DNA from: Flavobacteriales bacterium UBA1937
GTDB taxonomy: Bacteria; Bacteroidota; Bacteroidia; Flavobacteriales; Weeksellaceae
Length of the DNA: 60,248 nucleotides
Direction of reading: 5' to 3'
Assembly: GCA_002337005.1 (NCBI GenBank)
Contig: DDFD01000079.1
Span: forward strand, 1-60,248
Part shown: positions 8,868 through 17,132 of the stretch, piece by piece
Numbering within the stretch: position 1 is the first letter of the stretch
How the letters are laid out: every line of letters begins with the position of its first letter
Notes under the pieces: generated by a model
Databases searched by the model: none
Told to the model about the DNA's origin: nothing
The model's input: only the letters and a program-made list of their open reading frames with translations
Translations under genes and position numbers: made by a program

Positions 8868-9914
8868 TTATTTTTTGAAGATCCCCGCATTTAGTTCCGC
8901 GCCAAATGTGCCTCGTTTCACATGTAGATAATCTTTGTTAGCAGGGTTCATTTCCAATTCAATCAAGCCTTTTTGTTTTATATTGTTAAAAATTAGAAAA
9001 TCTGAAGCATTTTGAGACTTTCCAGCCGGACCCGAACTGTAACCCATTACAGCAAAATTATCTGCGATAATTGAATCGTAAATTTTATACTTAGTGTTAA
9101 GGCTACTTTCCCGAATCCACGCTGTATTGCTTTTTGTGATGATGTTGTTACGGAAAACAAAATCGTTTTCACTGGTTTGCACAGTCCAAATCCCACTAAA
9201 ACTGGCACCATATACTAAACAATTTCTCATTGCATCTCTCTTACTTACACCATCATCAGCAAGCCAAAATACAACTGGATTCTTACAGTTGTAGAACACA
9301 CAATGTTCCACTACGACACCATTACCATTTGCTATAACACCCACGTGTAAAGGCATTACATTTTTGTCTCCCATGAAAACACATTGAGTTACTACGAGGT
9401 CATCCAGATTTTTTCCACCTCTCCAAATCGGATATGACCTTCTCAATTGATTTTCTTTCATATATTCGAAATCTAAACCTCCCAAGAAACGTAAACCTTG
9501 GATTGTAACATGGCTTACCTCAATATCAAATCCAAATGCAGTTTCCCCAAAATCGTCTTTCTGCAAGGGAACTGCCGTTACAATTGTAGGCATTAATTGC
9601 GGGTTCCAATTGACATCATCAGGCAAAATTTCTGCGCGAATTGTAATCCGATTATTTACAGATAGATTTCTGTTATTCTTCAACAAAGCAGTCTCTGAAA
9701 TCAAATATCTACCTGCAGAAATAATAATTTCTGCGCCACCACTTTGATTATCGCTATTAACTCTTTTAGTTACTTCGGTAATTGTTTTTAGGGGTTTTTC
9801 TTTGGAACCCACATTGTTGTCACTACCAATATCTGCATTTACAAAGTAACGCTGTTGAGCAAATACATTGAAACTTAAGAAGATTAAGATTTGTGTCAAA
9901 AGTTTTGTTTTCAT
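8868..9914 (-). CDS. Secreted right-handed parallel beta-helix protein
   Basis: This encodes 348 residues with the signal peptide MKTKLLTQILIFLSFNVFAQ, followed by RYFVNADIGSDNNVGSKEKP, the characteristic entry (G-S-D-x-x-x-G-S-x-x-P) of DUF1565/pectate-lyase-like beta-helices. The middle has repeated strand-turn units (VTIQGLRFLGG, VVVEHCVFYNCKNP, FVFRNNIITKSN). Such proteins bind or cleave polysaccharides, but no catalytic residue set can be assigned here. It is exported to the periplasm or surface. It forms a minus-strand unit with the lipocalin-like gene. Confidence 0.75.
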   Translation of the reverse strand: MKTKLLTQILIFLSFNVFAQQRYFVNADIGSDNNVGSKEKPLKTITEVTKRVNSDNQSGGAEIIISAGRYLISETALLKNNRNLSVNNRITIRAEILPDDVNWNPQLMPTIVTAVPLQKDDFGETAFGFDIEVSHVTIQGLRFLGGLDFEYMKENQLRRSYPIWRGGKNLDDLVVTQCVFMGDKNVMPLHVGVIANGNGVVVEHCVFYNCKNPVVFWLADDGVSKRDAMRNCLVYGASFSGIWTVQTSENDFVFRNNIITKSNTAWIRESSLNTKYKIYDSIIADNFAVMGYSSGPAGKSQNASDFLIFNNIKQKGLIELEMNPANKDYLHVKRGTFGAELNAGIFKK

Positions 9915-9951
9915 TGAATTTTAATTGTAAAATAAATATTAAAAAATAGCT

Positions 9952-10680
9952 TTAAAGTTTGTTATTATCTTGAATTGTTTTTTCTTCAGATATATATTGA
10001 ATGGTCACACATCCTACTTCACTTAAATAACCAATAGGTGCATTATTAGGATCATAGCCAATTTGATTAGTGTCAATACTTAAAAAGGTCACTTTCAGGT
10101 TACGAAAATTCCATTTTGTTTCATAATAATCTAAATTCTTTCCAATGGGTGTCAGAATTGAATAGTTTTGTTTTGAAGATGGATTACCATATTTTTTAAC
10201 CAAAGTTTGAAAAACGTTTGAAGCATTATGAATATTAAAATAAAATCTAATCCCTGTAATTTTATGATCCTGAATTCCGATCCAGATATCTTCTCTATCT
10301 GCAATTCCCGGCCTAGTATCTTTGGAATATATTAATTTAACTTTTTGGTTGTTGGGAGGTATTATGTCGGGTAGGTTTTCTGCACCCACTGTTCCGGGAG
10401 TTGGACTTTCTGTATAGTATAGACCGATACGTTGAAAACATTTGTCTTTTTGGGGCTGATTTTCGGTGTAAACATACATTTTTGAAATGTTTGGCTTTGC
10501 ACCTATTAAGCCTCGGTTTTTATTTTTTTGGACAGAAATTCCATCTTTTGAGGAACTTTCTGCAATCTGAAACGCACATTCTCTGATATTCATGGGCTCT
10601 CCTAATTTCAAGTCAAAAACTTTTAAATCCTGGGCATGAACAATGATGTTTCCAATAAAAAAAAGAATTATTTTTTTCAT
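9952..10680 (-). CDS. Secreted protein of unknown function
   Basis: This encodes 242 residues with a short signal peptide (MKKIILFFIGNIIVHAQ) and no later membrane segment. The mature part has alternating strands, three cysteines in the N-terminal half and near the C-terminus (ECAF, KCFQ, GCVT), and a KYGNPSS segment. I do not recognise a family. It lies 37 bp upstream of the beta-helix gene on the same strand, so the two may share a transcript. Confidence 0.6.
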   Translation of the reverse strand: MKKIILFFIGNIIVHAQDLKVFDLKLGEPMNIRECAFQIAESSSKDGISVQKNKNRGLIGAKPNISKMYVYTENQPQKDKCFQRIGLYYTESPTPGTVGAENLPDIIPPNNQKVKLIYSKDTRPGIADREDIWIGIQDHKITGIRFYFNIHNASNVFQTLVKKYGNPSSKQNYSILTPIGKNLDYYETKWNFRNLKVTFLSIDTNQIGYDPNNAPIGYLSEVGCVTIQYISEEKTIQDNNKL

Positions 10681-10886
10681 AGATTGATTAAAATTTTATT
10701 TGATTTAATAATTTAAATAGGTCTCTCTATTTTATGAATTAAATTATATTTTGTCTGAAGTAAAAATAATTGGAAGTGTAACATTTATATATACTGATAA
10801 ATCAGTATTTTTGTGATCAAGATTATTTTAGACAAATATCTTAGGAAGGTTACATTTTCATCGAGAATAGTAAATATCACATTTTG

Positions 10887-11480
10887 TTAATTTTTCAAAA
10901 ACAGATTCAAATCAAGGATATACCGATTGTAGAAATCATAAAAAATCTTTAATATCTCTTGGTTTCGTAAAGTGGCTTTACTTGATTTGTTATAGGTAAA
11001 AATGGACTCAGGATAAACTTCCTCATATCTGTAAGGAGCAGAAAATTCGTAATAACCAAATGGTAAATTATTTTCTGATGACACATCATCATTATTATTA
11101 ATCAATAATTTCGCTCCAACAATTGAAGAGTAAATTTCGTTTTCAAAACTTATCTTCACAAAGCCATCACCGTAATCCAAATAGAAAAAATTCTTGGCGA
11201 CAATATCAGCCTTACATTTGTCTTTTTTACAGATGAAAGAAAAATCCCTGAAAACTATTCTGCTTTCTCCTGACAAAAAAGGCTGGTAAACAAAGTTTTT
11301 CTCTTTAATGAATCTGAAAATCTTGTCCTTAATCTGCTCTTTGTTGAGATTAGGGAAACTAAGCATTATACTTTTATTTGGGATATAAACCCCAAAATGT
11401 TCAATTTTGAAATAAGATTCCTGCGATTTTAATAAGATAGCCGAAAAAAGAAAAAGCATTATTAACAAATTTTGTTTCAT
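10887..11480 (-). CDS. Secreted protein of unknown function
   Basis: This encodes 197 residues with the signal peptide MKQNLLIMLFLFSAILLKSQ. The mature part is alpha/beta, with a CKKDKC pair mid-protein and a tyrosine-rich C-terminal half (YYEFSAPYRYEEVYPES). The composition vaguely recalls the small TBP-like secreted domains common in Bacteroidota, but I cannot assign one. It overlaps the stop of the upstream gene by 4 bp, so translation is coupled to it. Confidence 0.6.
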   Translation of the reverse strand: MKQNLLIMLFLFSAILLKSQESYFKIEHFGVYIPNKSIMLSFPNLNKEQIKDKIFRFIKEKNFVYQPFLSGESRIVFRDFSFICKKDKCKADIVAKNFFYLDYGDGFVKISFENEIYSSIVGAKLLINNNDDVSSENNLPFGYYEFSAPYRYEEVYPESIFTYNKSSKATLRNQEILKIFYDFYNRYILDLNLFLKN

Positions 11481-11932
11481 CTTGTCCCTATATTTACTTT
11501 TACAATTACATTATTTTTGTCCGTATAAAAATCATAGAAATCGGTAAAGTCATAAGAATACCTATTGTCTTTGCTTGTTTCTTGATGCAAAATATTTCCA
11601 AATTGGTCAGAAACAACATATCCAGGTTCATATTTGCCGCTATTTCCATAATATCTTGTTTCATAAGAATAAACGGTGTAGCCATTTGGAGTTTCATTTT
11701 TCTTTGTAAAATTTCCCCATTTATTTATTAATTCTGTAATACTTGCTCCTGCCCAACTTGTTATGTTGAATATCTTTCGCTGACTATCTGCAAAGACTTT
11801 TTCCTTGTTCAGTCTTCCTTCTAGTTTAGTACTACTATTTGCAAGTGATTGCGCTTTAATGATTTGTGGCAATAATATTATTATACCAAGAATAATGATA
11901 GTCGTATTTTTCATTTGATTTAATTTATTCAT
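11477..11932 (-). CDS. Secreted protein of unknown function
   Basis: This encodes 151 residues with a hydrophobic N-terminus ending IIKAQ, a likely signal peptidase I site. The ATG at 11914 (MKNTTIIILGIIILLP) is as likely a start as 11932. The segment SWAGASITELINKWGNFTKK followed by GYTVYSYET resembles short lipoprotein domains that monitor the envelope, but no name is secure. It overlaps the next minus-strand gene by 4 bp (ATGA), so the two form a bicistronic unit. Confidence 0.6.
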   Translation of the reverse strand: MNKLNQMKNTTIIILGIIILLPQIIKAQSLANSSTKLEGRLNKEKVFADSQRKIFNITSWAGASITELINKWGNFTKKNETPNGYTVYSYETRYYGNSGKYEPGYVVSDQFGNILHQETSKDNRYSYDFTDFYDFYTDKNNVIVKVNIGTR

Positions 11933-12007
11933 ATTTGATTTGCTTTTTTACCCCTTTCAAAATGAGCCATAATACCATATAAACTTCACCGATCCAAGTA
12001 TATTGGC

Positions 12008-12601
12008 TTATGGTAATTTTAAATTCCGGAAAAAGGTAATGAAATCCGCGAGATAGCCTATGCAGGTAATGAGGAGTAAAAATCCTATAATTTTTGGAAT
12101 ATACTTTGACTTAATGATTAAATAACCCATTGGTAGTAGCCAAAGACCAAAGAAAATATTTGTAATTTTAATCCCATATTCGTGCATATTTAGGAATAAA
12201 TATGAAAGTGATTTTCTGTCTTGGTCAGAAAATATAACAAAATATTCTGATTTTTGAGTGATGAATAAAACAGCAATATTATTCAACTCATTTAACAAAG
12301 TTATGGGAGCAAGTACCAATGTAAAAATTACTATCCATTTAGCAATTCTGTAATTAACGGGTTTTAAAACTTCCGAAATAAAAACCGCAGTAGCAATTGT
12401 AACTAGTGCACAGAGAATTGCACTAACTATACTTAATCTAAAAATAAATTCGTTAGAGGTAATATTAGTAATTGTTTGCGACCAGGATGATTTGTCTATC
12501 AAAAACTTCGGTCCGTACATAATGCCAAAAACACCAAGTGGTATTTGTAGTAAGTAAAGTAAGCCTGCAATTCGGGTGATTTTTATTTGGGCAACCTTCA
12601 T
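12008..12601 (-). CDS. DUF4386 family membrane protein
   Basis: This encodes 197 residues with about six transmembrane helices. The N-terminal RIAGLLYLLQIPLGVFGIMY and the central LNELNNIAVLFI are typical of the DUF4386 family of short inner-membrane proteins of unknown role. The C-terminal part has GLWLLPMGYLIIKSKYIPK followed by the last helix. It appears to stand alone, with gaps of 75 bp to the next gene and 118 bp to the previous one. Confidence 0.75.
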   Translation of the reverse strand: MKVAQIKITRIAGLLYLLQIPLGVFGIMYGPKFLIDKSSWSQTITNITSNEFIFRLSIVSAILCALVTIATAVFISEVLKPVNYRIAKWIVIFTLVLAPITLLNELNNIAVLFITQKSEYFVIFSDQDRKSLSYLFLNMHEYGIKITNIFFGLWLLPMGYLIIKSKYIPKIIGFLLLITCIGYLADFITFFRNLKLP

Positions 12602-12719
12602 TTTTAAAACTTGATTAAATTACTATACTATCTAAAATATTTAATAGCTAAAATCACCTCAAAAGCAAAGAAAATTAAGAAAAATTCATTGCGTTTGAAG
12701 TCTTCAGAAGTAAATTAAA

Positions 12720-13115
12720 TCATTGAATTTGGTAAACCAAGGCACCGGAAGTCGAGGTAAACTCCTGAGATTTTACCGAAGCATTGTTTATCAATATTTC
12801 CAATTTTACAGATTGGTTTGCGTTTGTACCATAAGCCAATGTTATGACATCTCCCTTGTTCACGGTTCTGTTAAATGTTTTTGTAAATGGTAGCGACGGA
12901 GTTGGTACATCTGTATTGCCGCCTGTCTCATTTGTGTATTTTATCAACGATGCGGAAGATGTTGTTGTGCTCGTTACTTTGTAAGTTATAGAAACCTGTT
13001 TAGGATATGTACTCCCACTTGGATTATCATCATTACTGTCGCTTCTGCAGGAATTAGAAAAAATAACGAGAATAACCATTAAAAAAATTACTGCTAGAGA
13101 TTTAATTGTTTTCAT
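12720..13115 (-). CDS. Lipoprotein with MmpS-like domain
   Basis: This encodes 131 residues with a lipoprotein signal (FSNSC, lipid-modified C23) and then a serine/aspartate linker. The mature domain reads ITYKVTSTT, SLIKYTNETGG, LPFTKTFNRTVNKGD and KLEILINNASVKSQ. It resembles the small beta-sandwich of MmpS-like accessory proteins, in which a secreted domain carries a Y-x-N-x-x-G turn and a L-P-F/W strand. It is probably anchored in the outer membrane facing the periplasm. The partner is unknown. Confidence 0.65.
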   Translation of the reverse strand: MKTIKSLAVIFLMVILVIFSNSCRSDSNDDNPSGSTYPKQVSITYKVTSTTTSSASLIKYTNETGGNTDVPTPSLPFTKTFNRTVNKGDVITLAYGTNANQSVKLEILINNASVKSQEFTSTSGALVYQIQ

Positions 13116-13251
13116 ATTTTTTTTATTTTAGTGATTAAAAATTGATATTTTTTTATTTTAGGTTAAAATTATCATTATATCATTTTGCAAAAGGTAGTAG
13201 GTCTACTAAAGGCACTTTAACATATACAAACGGAATTTCGATTATAAAAAA

Positions 13252-13674
13252 TCAATTTATTCTTTTCCAAGTCCATGCTTTCCAAACAATGACTGATGTT
13301 AGAATGCTCTCCAAAAAAGCAAGCATTACATAAAAAATTCGCCATTCTGAAATTGATGTCATTCCAATAAAGAATGTAAATAAAGCAAGGAATCCCGCAA
13401 TTGAGATATTTAAAATTCTGTTGATTTTAGGTTTTAAAATCAATGAAAGAAATATCATCAATGAAGGAACTGTGAGAAGTATGGTTGCATACAGTAATTT
13501 GTATGGCGTATTCAATAAATTTTTACCACTAATTAATCCTTCAACTTTTCCCGGAACATACAATTCAAAATAATCTCCATAGATATAGAGAAACATTACC
13601 GAAGTCCACAATCCTGCAAGTAAAATTTTAATATTAATATTAAAATCTTCAAACTCTGTTTTTTTATTTTTCAT
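13252..13674 (-). CDS. DUF6326 family membrane protein
   Basis: This encodes 140 residues with four transmembrane helices. The first helix reads LLAGLWTSVMFLYIYGDYFELY, with the W-x-x-V-M-F-x-Y-x-Y-G-D-Y pattern of DUF6326 proteins; a PGKVEGLISGK loop follows. The function is unknown. The C-terminus is basic (WKAWTWKRIN). It is preceded by a short gap and the VOC gene on the same strand. Confidence 0.7.
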   Translation of the reverse strand: MKNKKTEFEDFNINIKILLAGLWTSVMFLYIYGDYFELYVPGKVEGLISGKNLLNTPYKLLYATILLTVPSLMIFLSLILKPKINRILNISIAGFLALFTFFIGMTSISEWRIFYVMLAFLESILTSVIVWKAWTWKRIN

Positions 13675-13736
13675 ATTTCTATTTTTTTAGCAATAAATCA
13701 TAAAAACTTAAGCTATAATGATACTAGTTCATTCGG

Positions 13737-14090
13737 CTAATTACTTTGGCCAAAAGTCAGTAGATTATTATCTGGATCAAGAATTGAAAATTCTTTTGTG
13801 CCCCAAGGTTTTTGTTCTAATTTTCCAGAAGAATGAATAGGTACTTCATCATTTAAGAATGATCGATATAAATGATCAATATCATCAGTTCTTATATAAG
13901 CCTGACCATAATTTTCTTTGGGGTCAAGATCAATAAATTTAAAGAAATGAAGCTCAACATCATCTTTTTTTACCAATAAATAATCATTATAATCAAAAGT
14001 TCCAATATCTTGAAAACCTAGAGTACCGTAGAATTTTTTAGTAACGAATTTGTCTCGCATGGGTAGTTTTGGATGAACATTTGTAAGCAT
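13737..14090 (-). CDS. VOC-fold protein (bleomycin-resistance/glyoxalase-like)
   Basis: This encodes 117 residues with a single vicinal-oxygen-chelate domain: MRDKFVTKKFYGTLGFQDIG, VELHFFKF (metal-site-like H), AYIRTDDIDHLYRSF and KEFSILDPDNNLLTFGQ. This layout matches bleomycin-binding resistance-type proteins, which bind drug by sequestration as dimers, as well as uncharacterised VOC proteins. Without the drug-contact residues confirmed I would not claim resistance. It is cytoplasmic and lies 30 bp downstream of the DUF4395 gene. Confidence 0.8.
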   Translation of the reverse strand: MLTNVHPKLPMRDKFVTKKFYGTLGFQDIGTFDYNDYLLVKKDDVELHFFKFIDLDPKENYGQAYIRTDDIDHLYRSFLNDEVPIHSSGKLEQKPWGTKEFSILDPDNNLLTFGQSN

Positions 14091-14120
14091 AATTAAGGGG
14101 GCTATAAATTATTTGAATAG

Positions 14121-14768
14121 TTATGGGTTTGAGTGAAATAGGTTGTGGGGATTGAGTGAAAAAGTTTTTTGGAATAAAATAAAAAGGAGCGCAACAAAGA
14201 GAATAAGCCCAAATACAACCAACAATTGTTTTACTGAGATTTTCTGAATTTCATATTTGCGCTTGATATCGCACACTTCTCCCGGGCAATATTGTGCTTT
14301 GTCCTTTTTGATGAATCTATATATTTTACAACCAAAACAAATTCCGAAAGCCGATTCTGAAAACATCAAAATTAAACAAATGAGGCAAGCAACTCCTGTA
14401 ATCGGACTAAAAGTATTCATAACGACTAAAAGAAAAAACATCACCAGGGAAATGGTGAAGCCAATAAACCATGCAAATTTTTTCTGTTCTGACCCTACAT
14501 ATTCCGGATTTTGGTTGCTTACAATCATTCTGCCTATAATCAACAAAGGCGCATATTTCGGATTAATGAATAACCGTGTGGAAAACTCTACCACAAAAAT
14601 TGACAAAACATATTTTACAGGCACAAAGTTTCCATTGCTTAGTATTAAGACTAATGAAATAAATGCCATGAGAAACATTATTCCTGCAGTTGCTCGTATT
14701 TCTCGGTTATTGAGAACCGCAATTTCATAACCATTCACTATTTGTCCAAACTGTGTATTTTTATTCAT
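14121..14768 (-). CDS. DUF4395 family membrane protein
   Basis: This encodes 215 residues. The N-terminal half carries the DUF4395 pattern: NNREIRATAGIMFLMAF, FSTRLFINPKYAPLL and then QKKFAWFIGF. A conserved C-x-x-C-type element follows (ACLICLILMFSESAFGICFGC). About five transmembrane helices are seen, plus an extra C-terminal helix (LLVVFGLILFVALLFI). DUF4395 proteins are often encoded near thiol-redox proteins, but no such partner is adjacent. The next gene upstream, a hydrolase, ends 12 bp away, so they probably share a transcript. Confidence 0.8.
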   Translation of the reverse strand: MNKNTQFGQIVNGYEIAVLNNREIRATAGIMFLMAFISLVLILSNGNFVPVKYVLSIFVVEFSTRLFINPKYAPLLIIGRMIVSNQNPEYVGSEQKKFAWFIGFTISLVMFFLLVVMNTFSPITGVACLICLILMFSESAFGICFGCKIYRFIKKDKAQYCPGEVCDIKRKYEIQKISVKQLLVVFGLILFVALLFILFQKTFSLNPHNLFHSNP

Positions 14769-14780
14769 ATTTTTTTATCT

Positions 14781-15590
14781 TTAATTCTTAATTTCTTCTA
14801 ATAAAAATTTCCAAAAACTGTTTTTGAACTTACTTTTAAACAAATCAAAATGTCCAATTTTAGAGACACCAAAATCTGCAGGAAATAAATGTTTTCTGGT
14901 TAGCTTCGCGTTCTGATATTGGTTGGTAAGCCAATCAACAGATTTTTCAGGAGCAAAAAAGTCATCGGCAACACTTATTGATAAAAGATTACATCTTATT
15001 TTGCTGAAAACCTCATCATCATCAGAAAAGTATCCAAATAAATAGTCAGGATTTCTGCACCATTTTGACCATTCATTTACTACATTTTTAGGTAAATTTT
15101 CCATTTTGCTAAATTTTTTGGAAGGCATATACCCAAAAAAAGAAGTAAGAAGAGGAAAGAGCAGATGCCAGTTTAAAAACATCTTAACTTCATTAAACCC
15201 TTTCCAAAATCCCCAAAAACCTGATTGTGCAGATACGAGAATAATTTTATTTAAATGAACTGATGATGATGCTAAACCAATTAATTGACCACCCACACTA
15301 TGTCCTAAAACTACTTTTCTATGATTTGGAAATTTATCTATGGCGTATCTAATTACCATTTCTAAATCCTGGTTCCCCCAATCATGGAGAAACTCCTTAT
15401 GCTTTTTAATATTTCCAGTTAATGACTTTCCTATTCCGCTATAATCAAATGTGATCACAGAAACGTTGTTTGAATTGGCAAACTCTGCAAAATTTTGATA
15501 AAATGACTGTTTGACACCCATTGCAGAAGCAATAATCAAAACGACATTTGAATTGTTATTTTCAAATAATTGCAAATCAATTGTATTCAT
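14781..15590 (-). CDS. Alpha/beta hydrolase
   Basis: This encodes 269 residues of a soluble alpha/beta-hydrolase. The nucleophile elbow is LGHSVGG (S98), the oxyanion region is ASAMGVKQSFY, and the late histidine is in KIGHFDLF. The acid is probably within SVADDFFAPE. It resembles the YheT/serine-aminopeptidase-like 'predicted alpha/beta hydrolase' group. The substrate is unknown. It begins 46 bp downstream of the SusC/SusD terminator and is probably the first gene of a unit with the DUF4395 and VOC genes. Confidence 0.8.
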   Translation of the reverse strand: MNTIDLQLFENNNSNVVLIIASAMGVKQSFYQNFAEFANSNNVSVITFDYSGIGKSLTGNIKKHKEFLHDWGNQDLEMVIRYAIDKFPNHRKVVLGHSVGGQLIGLASSSVHLNKIILVSAQSGFWGFWKGFNEVKMFLNWHLLFPLLTSFFGYMPSKKFSKMENLPKNVVNEWSKWCRNPDYLFGYFSDDDEVFSKIRCNLLSISVADDFFAPEKSVDWLTNQYQNAKLTRKHLFPADFGVSKIGHFDLFKSKFKNSFWKFLLEEIKN

Positions 15591-15601
15591 TATTCAATCA
15601 A

Positions 15602-15636
15602 GTTTTTTTTTAAAAATCCGCTTTACGGAGCGGATT
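15602..15636 (-). terminator. Terminator of the first SusC/SusD operon
   Basis: On the minus strand an 8-bp stem (AATCCGCT/AGCGGATT, 6-nt loop) is followed by TTTTT and an A/T run. It lies 48 bp after the SusD stop and just before the hydrolase start. Confidence 0.7.
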
Positions 15637-15684
15637 AACCATAGTGGTTGAAAAATTTAATTTGATATTAAGAAACTATGGCAT

Positions 15685-17121
15685 TTAAAATTTATCCCAA
15701 AAAACTTTGGTCGTTAGTTTGTCACCACCAATTGCAGTGGAAGCATTACTGTAATTGGTTCCGTTTGTAGTTGCTTCCAAAGTTGGATACTGCAATCTAA
15801 CCGGCACTTTCCCCTCAGCGTTCGGATTTGCAGTAGATGGTGCCTGCAATTGCGGATAATCTAATCTTCGATAAAAATTCCAAGAAATTAAAGGTTGATT
15901 GTACATAGCAACCCAAGCCTGTTCACCGATCGATTTTTTCCAATTTGTAGCATCATAAGGATGAGTACTGATATGATTTTGAGCATCTGCTGATGTAAAG
16001 CCCCATTCTAAAAATGAAGAGTTAACCGCAGAAGCATATAAATCTGATGGATTTCCTGCAATTCCAAATCTTGCCGATGCTTCCAATAGATAGAAGGCAA
16101 CTTCTGTAGAAGTAATTATGTTGCCTGGTGTTGTTGGCGTATAAGCGAATTCTCCAGGTGCAGAAAAATCGGCAAATTCTCCAGGCTGGCCAATAACCTG
16201 CCCAATATAAGAACCATTAACATCCTGAAAATATTTTGAAATCCTTGCATCAGAAGTTGTATTAAGGTAATCTACAAATGGTTTTCCTGCAAAATAATCG
16301 TCTCTGTTTTTTGCATACACATTTTCATAAATAGGGCTGTAGTTTGGAGAGGATGATAAGTAGGAAAACTGAGCATTATCTGATACATTAATAATAACAC
16401 CACCAGAAATAGCATCCGAAATGGTAGCCTTTGCTAAAGTAGGATTTACATCTGCTAAAGCAATCCCCAGTTTGAGGAGTAACGAGTTTCCAAATTTTTT
16501 CCATTGACCGATATTGCCATTGTATACAATATCTGCAGATCCGAACGCTCCACCGTTTTGCAATTTAGAAAGATCCTCTTTTAATCTCGTTATTAATTTC
16601 GGATAAATCTCAGAGTCGTTATCATAAACCGGAAGTGGAAATTCTGCATTATTTAGGGACTGTGTATAAGGTATATCACCATGAATATCTACCAAAATTT
16701 GATAAGTAAAAACCATCATCATATCGGCGATTGCCAATTGGTTTTGCTTCTTGACAGGCCAGGAGGAAAGTTCCGAAGGTGTAGGCTGATAACTGGAAAT
16801 TAATTCTTTTGCTTTGTTCAGATTATTAAGCACATTTACATAATTATCTGTCCAAATATTATTGGCTACATTTCTGTTTGTGAAATCGTAATTGCTTTCG
16901 TTAACGTATGTAGTTTCCTGCCAATACTGCATGGTAAGCCTGAAATTGTTCTCATTTACATTCGGTGTATTTAGGAAGTCGCTTAGTTCTTTTTCGGCGT
17001 ATGTTACAAGAGATTCAGAAGTTACATCGTATGTTGCATGCTGATCTTCGTTTACATTATCCCTTGTGCAACTCGACAGTAAAACTCCCAAAAAGATTGA
17101 CAAAATTATCTTGTTTTTCAT
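15685..17121 (-). CDS. SusD/RagB family outer-membrane lipoprotein (SusD-like 2)
   Basis: This encodes 478 residues with a lipoprotein signal (LLSSC, C18), so it is anchored on the outer face of the outer membrane. The body is helical with SusD-type TPR-like units: LAIADMMMVFTYQILVDIHGDIPYTQ, then KFGNSLLLKLGIALADVNP and a C-terminal SWNFYRRLDYPQLQ. The pattern is closest to the SusD-like 2 subgroup, often seen with SusC partners that take up peptides or glycans. It is 11 bp downstream of its SusC partner and is the solute-binding lid of that pair. The substrate cannot be deduced. Confidence 0.88.
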   Translation of the reverse strand: MKNKIILSIFLGVLLSSCTRDNVNEDQHATYDVTSESLVTYAEKELSDFLNTPNVNENNFRLTMQYWQETTYVNESNYDFTNRNVANNIWTDNYVNVLNNLNKAKELISSYQPTPSELSSWPVKKQNQLAIADMMMVFTYQILVDIHGDIPYTQSLNNAEFPLPVYDNDSEIYPKLITRLKEDLSKLQNGGAFGSADIVYNGNIGQWKKFGNSLLLKLGIALADVNPTLAKATISDAISGGVIINVSDNAQFSYLSSSPNYSPIYENVYAKNRDDYFAGKPFVDYLNTTSDARISKYFQDVNGSYIGQVIGQPGEFADFSAPGEFAYTPTTPGNIITSTEVAFYLLEASARFGIAGNPSDLYASAVNSSFLEWGFTSADAQNHISTHPYDATNWKKSIGEQAWVAMYNQPLISWNFYRRLDYPQLQAPSTANPNAEGKVPVRLQYPTLEATTNGTNYSNASTAIGGDKLTTKVFWDKF

Positions 17122-17132
17122 TTTTTTAACTT